Source of the DNA: Acidocella aquatica
Lineage (GTDB): Bacteria > Pseudomonadota > Alphaproteobacteria > Acetobacterales > Acetobacteraceae
DNA: 64,000 nt
Direction: 5' to 3'
Assembly: GCF_030160635.1 (NCBI RefSeq)
Contig: NZ_BSOS01000073.1
Coordinates: 1 to 64,000 of the forward strand
Shown: piece by piece, positions 36,798 through 45,394 of the stretch
Numbering within the stretch: the stretch's first letter is position 1
Layout of the letters: each line of letters begins with the position of its first letter
Translations under genes and position numbers: made by a program
Notes under the pieces: generated by a model
What the model saw: the letters and a program-made list of their open reading frames with translations, nothing else
The model's database searches: none
What the model was told of the DNA's origin: nothing

Positions 36798-39251
36798 ATG
36801 AAATTCACGCTGTCATGGTTGAAGACCTGGCTCGAAACCGACGCCGCGCTGGAGGACATCCTCACCACCCTCTCGGCCATCGGCCTGGAGGTGGAGGGTG
36901 TTGAAAACCGCGCCGCCACGCTGGCGCCTTTCGTCATCGCGCAGGTGATTGAGGCCCTGCCCCACCCCAACGCCGACCGCCTGCGCGCCTGCCGCGTGGA
37001 TGTGGGCGATGGCGTGGAGCGCTCCGTGGTCTGTGGCGCGCCGAACGCGCGCACCGGGCTGCGCGTGGTGTTCGCCCCGCCGGGCGCTTTCGTGCCTGGC
37101 TCGGGCATCACGCTGAAAATCGGTGAAATCCGCGGGGTAAAATCTGAAGGCATGCTCACCAGCTTCAGCGAGCTGGGGCTGGAGGGCGACGGCGAAGGCA
37201 TCATCGAGCTGCCGGCCGATGCGCCGGTCGGCGCCGGCTACGCTAAATGGGCCGGGCTGGATGAGCCGGTGATCGAAATCGCCGTCACCCCCAACCGTGG
37301 CGACGCGCTGAGCGTGCGCGGCGTGGCGCGCGACCTCGCCGCCGCCGGGCTTGGCGTGCTCAAGCCCTTTGCGCCCGCGCCCATCGCCGGGTCCGGCGCC
37401 AGCGCCGTTGTGTGGCGCAACGCCTTCCCCGAGGCCTGCCCCTGGGTGCTGGGCCGCACCGTGCGCCATGTGAAAAACGGCGAAAGCCCTGACTGGTTGA
37501 AGCAGCGCCTGGAATCGGTCGGCCTGCGCCCGATCAACACGCTGGCCGACATCACCAATTTCTTCACGCACGACCTCGGCCGCCCGCTGCATGTGTTTGA
37601 CGCTGATAAGGTCGCGGGCGGCTTCCTGGAGCTGCGCCGCGGCAATGGCGAAAGCTTCACCGGCCTGCACGGCAAGGAGGTGAAGGCCGGTGCGGAGGAT
37701 TGCATCATCGCCGATGCGGCGGGCGTGCAATCGCTGGCGGGCATCGTCGGCGGCGAGGCCACCGGCTGCGATGAGGCCACCACCAGCGTGTTCATCGAAT
37801 GCGCCTTGTTTGACCGCGTGAAAATCGCCCAAACCGGCCAGCGCACCGGCATCTTCTCCGACGCGCGGCAGCGCTTTGAGCGCGGGATCGACTCTCAGCT
37901 TCTGCCCCAGGCGCTGGACGCCGCGACCGCCATGATAATCGAACTCTGCGGCGGCGAGGCCAGTGAAATTTCCGAAGGCGGCGCCCGGCCGGACTGGTCG
38001 CGCACGGCAAAACTGCGCTTCGAGCGCATCAGCAGCTTCGGCGGCTCGGACATCGGCCCCGATGAAGCCGTCGCCTCGCTGGAACGCCTCGGCTTTGGCG
38101 TGCGCGCGCGCGATGCGGCGAGCGTCACCCTCGCCGTGCCAAGCTGGCGCAACGATGTGGCGCAGCCCCCCGCGCTAGACCAGGCGGATGTCCCCGGCGC
38201 GGCGCAGGCCGCCATCGGCGCCGCCGAGATCGAGCCGGAGGTGGATCTCATCGAGGAAGTGCTGCGCCTGAAGGGCATGGACGCCATCACCCCGGTCTCG
38301 CTGCCGGTTGAAGGGCTCATCCAGGCGCCGATCTATACCCCAAAACAGGCCCGCACCGCTTTGGCGCGCCGCGTGCTGGCATCGCGCGGCCTGCTGGAGG
38401 CAGTGACCTTCAGCTTCCTCGACCATGAGACCGCCGCGCTGTTCGGCGGCGCGCCCGAGAGCCTGCGCCTCGCCAACCCCATCGCCGCCGACCTCGACCA
38501 GATGCGCCCGACCGCGCTCGCCACCCTCTCCCTGGCCGCCGCACGCAACGTGGCGCGCGGCTTTGGCGACCTCGGCCTGTTCGAGATCGGCCCGGCCTAT
38601 GCCGCCGACACCTCCCAGGCGCTGGTGGCCGCCGGCCTGCGCGTGGGCGAGACCCCGCTCTCCGCCCTCGCGCCCGCGCGCAAATTCGATGCGCTGGACG
38701 CCAAGGCCGACGCCATCGCGGTGCTGAGCGCGCTCGGCGTGCCGATGGAGGGGGTGACCACCACCCCCGGCGGCGCCAGCTTCTACCACCCCGGCCAGTG
38801 CGGCACGCTGCGCCAGGGGCCTAAAACCATCCTCGCCGCCTTCGGCACGCTGCACCCGGCCTTATGCGCCAGGCTCGACCTGCCACTGGGCGCAATCGCG
38901 TTCGAGATTTTCCTCGACGCCATCGCCGAGCCCAAGCGCCGCAAAAAAGCCGCCCCGGTGCTGCCCGCCTTCCAACCCATCCGCCGCGACTTCGCCTTTT
39001 TGGTCAGCACCGAAACCCCGGCCGAGACGCTGCTGCGCGCCGCCAAGGGGGCTGAGCGCAACCTCATCACCCATGTGGCGCTGTTTGACCGCTACCAGGG
39101 CAAGGGCGTGCCGGAGGGCCAGGTCTCGCTGGCTATCGCGGTGACCATCCAGCCGGTGGAGAAGAGTTTCTCCGAGGCCGAGCTGGACGCGATTTCAGCG
39201 AAAATCGTCGCCGAGGTCGGCAAAAAAACCGGCGGGGTGCTGCGGGGTTAG
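36798..39251 (+). CDS. pheT: Phenylalanyl-tRNA synthetase beta subunit
   Basis: An 817-residue beta subunit with the EMAP/tRNA-binding domain (HPNADRLRACRVDVG, about 56-70), B3/B4 editing region, B5 and C-terminal anticodon-binding domain (FQPIRRDFAFLV). About 25 residues (near 448-473) are inserted between PSWRNDV and EPEVDLIEEVLRLKG, where most bacteria read PSWRPDI..DLVEEV directly. A similar insertion occurs in Acetobacteraceae PheT as I remember them. It overlaps the small downstream convergent gene by 4 bases. Confidence 0.96.
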   Translation: MKFTLSWLKTWLETDAALEDILTTLSAIGLEVEGVENRAATLAPFVIAQVIEALPHPNADRLRACRVDVGDGVERSVVCGAPNARTGLRVVFAPPGAFVPGSGITLKIGEIRGVKSEGMLTSFSELGLEGDGEGIIELPADAPVGAGYAKWAGLDEPVIEIAVTPNRGDALSVRGVARDLAAAGLGVLKPFAPAPIAGSGASAVVWRNAFPEACPWVLGRTVRHVKNGESPDWLKQRLESVGLRPINTLADITNFFTHDLGRPLHVFDADKVAGGFLELRRGNGESFTGLHGKEVKAGAEDCIIADAAGVQSLAGIVGGEATGCDEATTSVFIECALFDRVKIAQTGQRTGIFSDARQRFERGIDSQLLPQALDAATAMIIELCGGEASEISEGGARPDWSRTAKLRFERISSFGGSDIGPDEAVASLERLGFGVRARDAASVTLAVPSWRNDVAQPPALDQADVPGAAQAAIGAAEIEPEVDLIEEVLRLKGMDAITPVSLPVEGLIQAPIYTPKQARTALARRVLASRGLLEAVTFSFLDHETAALFGGAPESLRLANPIAADLDQMRPTALATLSLAAARNVARGFGDLGLFEIGPAYAADTSQALVAAGLRVGETPLSALAPARKFDALDAKADAIAVLSALGVPMEGVTTTPGGASFYHPGQCGTLRQGPKTILAAFGTLHPALCARLDLPLGAIAFEIFLDAIAEPKRRKKAAPVLPAFQPIRRDFAFLVSTETPAETLLRAAKGAERNLITHVALFDRYQGKGVPEGQVSLAIAVTIQPVEKSFSEAELDAISAKIVAEVGKKTGGVLRG

Positions 39252-39454
39252 AGCGTTCCCCGCAGCAACGCATACACCCGCAGCGCCGAGGCCAGCGGCC
39301 GCTCGGGCGTGCGCGCCGCGTCAATGCGCGTCACCAATGCCGCCAGTGTCAGGTTTTCCCCCGCCGCAAGCGCCGTCAGCGCCGCCCAGAATTCTGGCTC
39401 CAGCGCAATGCTGGTGCGGTGGCCTGAGAGGCTAAGACTTCTTTTTTCGAGCAT
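39248..39454 (-). CDS. Ribbon-helix-helix domain protein (RHH_4)
   Basis: A 68-residue protein beginning MLEKRSLSLSGHRTSIALEPEFW, the typical start of RHH_4 proteins, with LTLAALVTRIDAAR and PLASALRVYAL. It is probably a small DNA-binding regulator. Its start lies inside the 3' end of hpnN (23-bp overlap), so the two are co-transcribed. Target unknown. Confidence 0.8.
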   Translation of the reverse strand: MLEKRSLSLSGHRTSIALEPEFWAALTALAAGENLTLAALVTRIDAARTPERPLASALRVYALLRGTL

Positions 39455-42029
39455 TTTCCAGGGCATTTACCACAGTATACAGCAGCGCCGGCAGAAAAAA
39501 CGAAGTCGCGATCAACACCGCCAACAGGCTGATGAGCAGTAAAACCCCCATGCTCGCCGTGCCGCGGTCATGCGAGGCGGCCAATGTGCCAAAGGCGGTC
39601 CCGGTCGTCAGGGCAGAGAACAACACGGCATGGGCCGTCGCCGAGGAGAGGAATTTGCGCATGCCCATGCGGAAATTCATCACGAAATACACATTGAACG
39701 ACACGCCGACGCCAAGCAGCAGCGGCAGCGCGATGATGTTGGCATAGTTGATCGACAGGCCGATAATCTTGGCAAACAGCGCCGTCAGCAGAATGGACAT
39801 CCCCAGCGTCGCCAGCACCAGCAGCGGGCCGCGAAGATTACGGAACACCAGCAGCAATATGACCATGATGGCGAGGAAGGCCAGCAATGCCGCCTCGCGG
39901 AACGAATTCAGGATCGTCTGCGCGGTGGCGATGGTTGAAATCGCCGGGCCACCGGCATCGGGCGCGATCGCCAGCACGGCCTTGGTAAACTGCCGCAGCC
40001 CGGCGGTCGTTTGCGCCGCACCATCGGGCAGCGCCTCAACCCGCACCTGCCCGTTGGGCAGAAACCAATCGGCCGCCACCGATTTCGGCAGGCTCTGAAC
40101 CGTAATCGGCGCCGCGTTCAGGCTGGCAGTCAGCTGCGCGAGTTCCCCCGGCAAAAAGCGCGTGAGCGCCGCGTTCATCGCCATCAGCTGCGCATCGCTA
40201 CAGCCCTCCAGCTTCACCATCGTGGCGGCCAGGGCCAGCAGCGGCGAATCCTTCGGCAGTTGCGGCGCCACACCCGCAATCGCCTGCTGCGTTTTCACCA
40301 AGGCGGCGCGAATGTCCGCCGCGCCAACCGGCGTGGCCGGCGGCGTGGCGGCGGCCAGCAGCGTCGGCGCCAGAATATTGCGCGCCTGTGCCAGCATGGC
40401 CAGTTTCTGGTCCTGGTCCTCGGGCACGAAGGTTGCGCCCGAAATGACGCCAGCGACCTGCGGCAGCGCGGCGAGTTTGGCCCCCAGCGCCCGCGCGGCG
40501 GCGAGGTTGGGCGTCAGCGCATCGGCATAGAACGGGTTGGTCGCCGGGTTGGCGAGCAGCGTGCTCAGCGTGCGCATGCTCTCGGTGTTCGGGTCCTTGG
40601 TGTTCAGCGGGTTGGCATCAAACCCGATGGTCGCGGCAGCCCCGGCCCCCGCCAGCCCCAGCACCGCGAACACCATCAGCACGCCACGGCGGCGTTTTTG
40701 CAAAAACCCGTCCATCTGCTCGCCATAAGGCAGGCCGAGCTGCATCTTGTTCGTGCGCGGCGAAAACACCCGCAGCAGCGCCGGCAAAAACGTGATGGTG
40801 CAGAGCAGGGCGATCAGCATCCCAGCCCCGGCGATGATGCCCAGCTCCGCGACCCCGATGAACGAGGTGGGAGCAAAGGCAAAAAACCCGCAGGAGGTAG
40901 CCACGGCGGCAAGCGCGATCTGCCCGCCGGCCTCGCGCGCGGTGCGCGGAATCGCATCGGAGAGTTCGCTTGAGACAAGGTTCACATCACGCAGCCGCAC
41001 GCAGAACTGAATGGCGAAATCCACCGCCAGGCCGATGAACAATATCGCGAACGCCACCGAGATCAGATTCAGCACGCCGATGAAAACCGCCGCGAAGCTG
41101 ATGGTCAGCGCCAGCCCCAGCACCAGTGTCAGCAATATCGGCACGATCAGCCGCCACGAACGCACCGCCAGAAACAGCCAGAGCGCGATCAGCAACACGC
41201 TGATGATGCCGCCGGTGAGCAGCCCCTGCGTCAGCGAGGCGAATTCTTCATCCGAAAGCGGAATTTGCCCGGTATAATCCACGGTGGCGCGGCCCGCGCG
41301 CACATCCGGCAGGGTCGCGGCGATGCGCATAAGCGCCGCCGTGGCCACCCCACCCGGTTGCAACGTGCCCTGATCCAGCACCGGATGCGCCAGCACGAAC
41401 TCGCCGTCACCATTGCCGATATTGCCGCCAATGAGCGACTGCCACGAGAGCGGCACCGGCTTCCCCGCGGCCGCCGCCTGCAAATTACGCTGCACACTCT
41501 TGAGCGCGCCATCATAGGGGGTCAGGTTCGCCCCCGCCTGCACACCCTGGGCGATCAGCGCCAGCCCGTTCAGCAACCCGCGCGCCGAGGGGTCGGCCGC
41601 CAGCTGGCCGAGAAAAGGCTGTGCCGCGACGATGCTGGTCAGCAGCTTGGCCAATTGGTCCGGCGGCAGCAGTAACAACCCCTCGCGGCTGTAGAAATCA
41701 TCCCCCGCCGGATAGCTGGAGTCGTTGAAATTCGTTTTGTCCGCCGCCAGGGCGGCATTCAGCGCGGCGGCGGTCTCCTTCGCCTCCTCCGGCGTGGCGG
41801 CGCGCACCACGGCGACGATCAGCCGGTCAAACTGCGGAAAATTCTGGCTCTCGCGGATATCCGCCTGCCGCCAGGGCAGCGAGCGGGCAAACAGATTGTC
41901 GGTGTCGGTGTCGATGCGCAGATGCTGCGCGGCATAAGCCAGACCGGCCCCGGCCAGCATTACCGAAGCAATGATGGTAAGCCAGGCACGCCGCCGCGCG
42001 GCGCTCACAATGGTGACAATCGGGCGCAC
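39432..42029 (-). CDS. hpnN: Hopanoid transporter HpnN (RND/MMPL family)
   Basis: An 865-residue RND-family protein with about 12 membrane helices and two large periplasmic loops. Helix clusters near 275-440 and 720-860 carry motifs such as IALAAVATSCGFFAF and GLSINYANIIALPLLLGVG. The N-terminal periplasmic domain (DTDTDNLFARSLPWRQADI) matches HpnN, which moves hopanoids to the outer membrane. The start is GTG with GGAAGGAG 7 bases upstream. Confidence 0.88.
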   Translation of the reverse strand: MRPIVTIVSAARRRAWLTIIASVMLAGAGLAYAAQHLRIDTDTDNLFARSLPWRQADIRESQNFPQFDRLIVAVVRAATPEEAKETAAALNAALAADKTNFNDSSYPAGDDFYSREGLLLLPPDQLAKLLTSIVAAQPFLGQLAADPSARGLLNGLALIAQGVQAGANLTPYDGALKSVQRNLQAAAAGKPVPLSWQSLIGGNIGNGDGEFVLAHPVLDQGTLQPGGVATAALMRIAATLPDVRAGRATVDYTGQIPLSDEEFASLTQGLLTGGIISVLLIALWLFLAVRSWRLIVPILLTLVLGLALTISFAAVFIGVLNLISVAFAILFIGLAVDFAIQFCVRLRDVNLVSSELSDAIPRTAREAGGQIALAAVATSCGFFAFAPTSFIGVAELGIIAGAGMLIALLCTITFLPALLRVFSPRTNKMQLGLPYGEQMDGFLQKRRRGVLMVFAVLGLAGAGAAATIGFDANPLNTKDPNTESMRTLSTLLANPATNPFYADALTPNLAAARALGAKLAALPQVAGVISGATFVPEDQDQKLAMLAQARNILAPTLLAAATPPATPVGAADIRAALVKTQQAIAGVAPQLPKDSPLLALAATMVKLEGCSDAQLMAMNAALTRFLPGELAQLTASLNAAPITVQSLPKSVAADWFLPNGQVRVEALPDGAAQTTAGLRQFTKAVLAIAPDAGGPAISTIATAQTILNSFREAALLAFLAIMVILLLVFRNLRGPLLVLATLGMSILLTALFAKIIGLSINYANIIALPLLLGVGVSFNVYFVMNFRMGMRKFLSSATAHAVLFSALTTGTAFGTLAASHDRGTASMGVLLLISLLAVLIATSFFLPALLYTVVNALENARKKKS

Positions 42030-42054
42030 GGCTTACTCCTTCCGAATCGACCGC

Positions 42055-42363
42055 CTAGAACCCCAGCCCGGCCATGACCAGACGGCCGTAGATATCCGAG
42101 AGCACGAATTGCAGCGCCTGCAGCAGCAAAATGGCGATCACCGGGGAAATATCGACGTTACCGAAAGCCGGTATATGGCGCCGGATGGGGTTGAGCACCG
42201 GGTTGGTGACGCGGTCGAGGAAATCGGCAACCGTGTTGACGAATTGGCTGCGGTGATTAACCACCCCAAAAGACAGCAGGATACTCATTACCGCAGCCGC
42301 GATGATGGCCAGAACCATCAGATGGATCAGCTCGCCGGCTAGCCAGAAGATCGCGAACAACAT
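42055..42363 (-). CDS. YggT family membrane protein
   Basis: A 102-residue protein with two hydrophobic segments, (IHLMVLAIIAAAVMSILLSF) and (ISPVIAILLLQALQFVL), flanking the family signature FLDRVTNPVLNPIRRHIP. YggT proteins are linked to osmotic-stress tolerance and cell shape. The ATG at 42363 has GGGGACC upstream; a farther ATG adds ten unrelated residues. Confidence 0.85.
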   Translation of the reverse strand: MLFAIFWLAGELIHLMVLAIIAAAVMSILLSFGVVNHRSQFVNTVADFLDRVTNPVLNPIRRHIPAFGNVDISPVIAILLLQALQFVLSDIYGRLVMAGLGF

Positions 42364-42521
42364 TTTTGGTCCCCAGTGATTACATACGCGCATGAGTAAC
42401 GGCGCGCAGACGCCGTGGCAATGTTAACGGCATTCGCCGTCGTAAGGTTAACGGCAGTTGACTTGCGCCCGCGAATGCGCGATGCCGCCCCCGGATGGAC
42501 CCGGTTCACATTTATGGTCAC

Positions 42522-42597
42522 GGGGCTGTAGCTCAGTTGGTAGAGCGCGTCGTTCGCAATGACGAGGTCTGGGGTTCGATTCCCCACAGCTCCACCA
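42522..42597 (+). tRNA. tRNA-Ala (anticodon CGC)
   Basis: A full cloverleaf with encoded CCA. The acceptor stem GGGGCTG/CAGCTCC has one G-T pair. The D arm is GCTCAGTTGGTAGAGC, the anticodon loop TTCGCAA has CGC at 42555-42557, and the T arm is GGGGTTCGATTCCCC. It reads GCG codons, which are frequent here. Confidence 0.96.
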
Positions 42598-42609
42598 TGA
42601 ACCCAACCT

Positions 42610-42723
42610 TAGCCGCCCGATTCAGACTACGCGCTGCCGCGCTTCATCATCGGGAGGCACGAATTTTCCTAGCCGCCCGATTCAGACTACGCGCTGCCGC
42701 GCTTCATCATCGGGAGGCACGAA
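42610..42723 (+). repeat. Tandem 54-bp repeat between tRNA-Ala and rsmB
   Basis: An exact 54-base block starting TAGCCGCCCGATTC lies at 42610-42663 and again at 42670-42723 (period 60). Each copy can fold: CCCGAT pairs with ATCGGG, enclosing GCGC/GCGC. Each also carries GGGAGG. The second copy's GGAGG lies 12 bases before the rsmB ATG, so the ribosome site of rsmB is part of the repeat and partly in its stem. Confidence 0.9.
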
Positions 42724-42727
42724 CTTC

Positions 42728-44050
42728 ATGAACGATCCCACCAGAGAATCGGCCTTTGCCCTTTTGCAGGCGGTGCTGACCAAAAACACCTCGCTCGACG
42801 CGGCGCTGGATGCCCTGCCCCCGCTGGACTCGCGCGACCGCGCCGCCGCCCACCGTCTGGCCGCCTGCGTGCTGCGCCACGCCGGCACGCTGGACGCGGT
42901 GCTGGAACCCTTTCTGCTCCGCCAGCCGCCGCAGCCGGTGCGTCATATCCTCTGGCTCGGCGCTGCCGCTTTCCTGCTGCTCGGCGCCCCCGCGCACGCG
43001 GCGGTAGGCACCGCGGTTGATCTGGCGCGGGCCAAAAAACTGGCGCCCTTCGCCGGGCTGGTGAACGCGGTGCTGCGCAAGGTCGCCGCCGCCGGACCAG
43101 CGGCACTGGATGGGCTGGACATGCCCCGCCTCGACACCCCCGCCTGGGCCTGGGCCAGCTGGGGTAAAAACGCGCGGGCCATTGCCGCCGCGCACGCGGC
43201 CGAGGCGCCTTTGGATGTTTCGGCCAAGCCCGGCTTTACGCTTGCGGGCGGCGAACTCCTGCCCACCGGCTCGGTGCGCTTCCCCGCCGGCACCAGCGTG
43301 CCCGAGCTGCCCGGTTTTTCCACCGGCGATATATGGATACAGGACGCCGCGGCGGCACTCCCCGCCAAACTGCTCGCCCCCCAGCCGGGCGAGCGGGTGC
43401 TTGACCTCTGCGCAGCCCCCGGCGGCAAAACCGCGCAACTGGCCGCAGCCGGCGCGCTGGTGACGGCCGTGGAGCGAGACCAGGCCCGCATGGGCACGCT
43501 CAAGGGCAACCTCTCACGCCTCGGCCTCAACGTGGACTGCGTGCTGGCCGACGCCACCACCTGGCGCCCGGCGCAAAAATTCACGGCCATATTGCTGGAC
43601 GCGCCCTGCAGCGCCACCGGCACCATCCGCCGCCACCCGGACCTGTTGCACCTGCGCAAGCCGCGCGACATCCAATCCCTCACCCAGGCGCAGGATGCAT
43701 TGCTGGACGCGGCAGCCCAAATGCTCGCCCCCGGCGGGCGGCTCATCTATGCCGTATGCTCATTGCAGCCCGAGGAAGGTGCGGCGCGAATCGACGCCGC
43801 CTGCGCCCGCCTCGGCCTGCGCCGCGCCCCCTTAAGCCTGCCCGAACTGCCCGAGGCGGTGACCCCGCAGGGTGATGTGCGCACGCATCCGGGCATGTGG
43901 CCGCAACACGGCGGGCTGGATGGGTTTTTCATCGCCCGGCTGGTCCATGCCACCAGCAGCAGCACGCAGGACGATGACATCGTGGAATGCAGCTCCCCGC
44001 CCTGCATGCTGGGAGAGCTGGGGCCGGAGTTCTCAGGCGCGGGCGGGTAA
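42728..44050 (+). CDS. rsmB: 16S rRNA m5C967 methyltransferase RsmB
   Basis: A 440-residue RNA methyltransferase. A NusB-like RNA-binding domain occupies about 1-130. The SAM domain has LDLCAAPGGKTAQLA, the catalytic pair in DAPCSATGTIRRHPD (motif IV) and YAVCSLQPEEG (motif VI). About 35 extra residues after FFIARL at the C-terminus are Ser/Asp/Glu-rich. It follows tRNA-Ala and may share its promoter. Confidence 0.92.
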   Translation: MNDPTRESAFALLQAVLTKNTSLDAALDALPPLDSRDRAAAHRLAACVLRHAGTLDAVLEPFLLRQPPQPVRHILWLGAAAFLLLGAPAHAAVGTAVDLARAKKLAPFAGLVNAVLRKVAAAGPAALDGLDMPRLDTPAWAWASWGKNARAIAAAHAAEAPLDVSAKPGFTLAGGELLPTGSVRFPAGTSVPELPGFSTGDIWIQDAAAALPAKLLAPQPGERVLDLCAAPGGKTAQLAAAGALVTAVERDQARMGTLKGNLSRLGLNVDCVLADATTWRPAQKFTAILLDAPCSATGTIRRHPDLLHLRKPRDIQSLTQAQDALLDAAAQMLAPGGRLIYAVCSLQPEEGAARIDAACARLGLRRAPLSLPELPEAVTPQGDVRTHPGMWPQHGGLDGFFIARLVHATSSSTQDDDIVECSSPPCMLGELGPEFSGAGG

Positions 44051-44058
44051 TACCTCAC

Positions 44059-45264
44059 ATGGAGGAGCCTGCCGCAAAAAAAACCATTCCCTCCGGCATT
44101 TGGGCCCTCGGCTTTGTCTCGCTGCTCATGGACATCTCATCGGAGATGATCCACGCGCTGCTGCCCGTGTATCTCGTCACCGTCATGGGCGCCTCAATGG
44201 AGATGCTTGGCACCATCGAGGGCATCGCCGAGGCCACCGCCTCCATCGTCAAAATATTCTCCGGCGCGCTCTCTGACTGGCTGGGCAAGCGCAAGCTGAT
44301 CGTGGCAACCGGCTATGGTCTCGCGGCCCTGACCAAGCCGTTATTTCCCCTTGCCTCGTCATTGGGCTGGGTGGTGGCCGCCCGTTTCATTGACCGCGTT
44401 GGCAAAGGCATTCGCGGCGCGCCGCGCGATGCGCTCCTGGCCGATCTGGCGCCCGCGCATATCCGCGGCGCGGCATTCGGGTTGCGCAAGTCGCTTGACC
44501 TGACAGGCTCCTTCGCCGGGCCGTTGCTGGCGATTTTCTTCATGTGGCTGATGTCCAACCATTTCCGGGCGGTGTTCTGGGTGGCGGTGATCCCGGCGTT
44601 TCTCTCCTTCGGCCTCATCATGTTCGTGGTGCGCGAACCGCCGCACGCGGCCCCATTGCGCAAACCCAGATTCCCCCTCAACCCCTCCGAGCTTGCCCGC
44701 CTCCAGCAAAACTACTGGCTGGTGGTCAGCGCCGCCACGGTGTTCACCCTGGCGCAGTTCAGCACCGCGTTTCTCATCCTGCGGGCGAAGGCCGAGGGCC
44801 TGCCCCTGGTGCTGATCCCCCTGGTGCTGGTTGTGATGAACATCGTCTCGGCGCTGGCGGCGCTGCCGGTGGGTATTCTCTCCGACCGCGTCAACCGCCT
44901 CACCCTGCTGATCTTCGGCTTTGCCATGCTCATCGCGGCGGATCTTGTTCTGGCATTCACGGGCGGCCTCGGCGGCGTGGGGCTTGGCATCGTTTTATGG
45001 GGGTTGCACCTGGGTTTCACCGAGGGCCTGCTTGACACTCTGGTCGCCGACACCGCGGCGCCGGACCTGCGCGGCACCGCCTATGGCGTGTTCAACCTTG
45101 CCTCCGGGCTGGCGCTGCTGGCCGCGAGCGTAATGGCCGGCGCGCTTTGGCAGCTGCTCGGCCCACAGGCAACCTTCCTCGCGGGCGCGCTCTTCACGCT
45201 GCTGGCGCTGCTGGGGTTGATCGGGATACGCCTGCGGATACCCGGCCTCGGTATGTTGCGTTAA
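44059..45264 (+). CDS. Major facilitator superfamily transporter
   Basis: A 401-residue protein with 11-12 membrane helices. SLLMDISSEMIHALLP and GALSDWLGKRK (loop 2-3 motif) place it in the MFS. RVGKGIRGAPRDALLADLAP is typical of a subgroup often annotated as multidrug or sugar-phosphate-like permeases. The ATG at 44059 lies 8 bases after rsmB. Substrate unknown. Confidence 0.85.
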   Translation: MEEPAAKKTIPSGIWALGFVSLLMDISSEMIHALLPVYLVTVMGASMEMLGTIEGIAEATASIVKIFSGALSDWLGKRKLIVATGYGLAALTKPLFPLASSLGWVVAARFIDRVGKGIRGAPRDALLADLAPAHIRGAAFGLRKSLDLTGSFAGPLLAIFFMWLMSNHFRAVFWVAVIPAFLSFGLIMFVVREPPHAAPLRKPRFPLNPSELARLQQNYWLVVSAATVFTLAQFSTAFLILRAKAEGLPLVLIPLVLVVMNIVSALAALPVGILSDRVNRLTLLIFGFAMLIAADLVLAFTGGLGGVGLGIVLWGLHLGFTEGLLDTLVADTAAPDLRGTAYGVFNLASGLALLAASVMAGALWQLLGPQATFLAGALFTLLALLGLIGIRLRIPGLGMLR

Positions 45265-45292
45265 ACCAATGAAGTTGATCGTAAAACATACG

Positions 45293-45328
45293 CTAGAGCG
45301 TGATTGACGTGAGGCAATCACGCTCTAG
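45293..45328. repeat. Perfect 14-bp-arm palindrome
   Basis: CTAGAGCGTGATTG (45293-45306) and CAATCACGCTCTAG (45315-45328) flank ACGTGAGG. Elements with the AGAGCGTGAT core are common between genes of alphaproteobacteria. It follows the MFS gene and may also end its transcript, although no T-run is present. Confidence 0.75.
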
Positions 45329-45394
45329 GCAAAAACGCAGCCCATTTATCCCCCGCTCGTGCGGGGGCGGTTTTCCGGTCGAAAGGGCCAAAAC

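Noticed and set aside
42495-42731. 78-codon ORF across tRNA-Ala and the tandem repeat
   Set aside because: It is the translation of a tRNA gene and a non-coding repeat.
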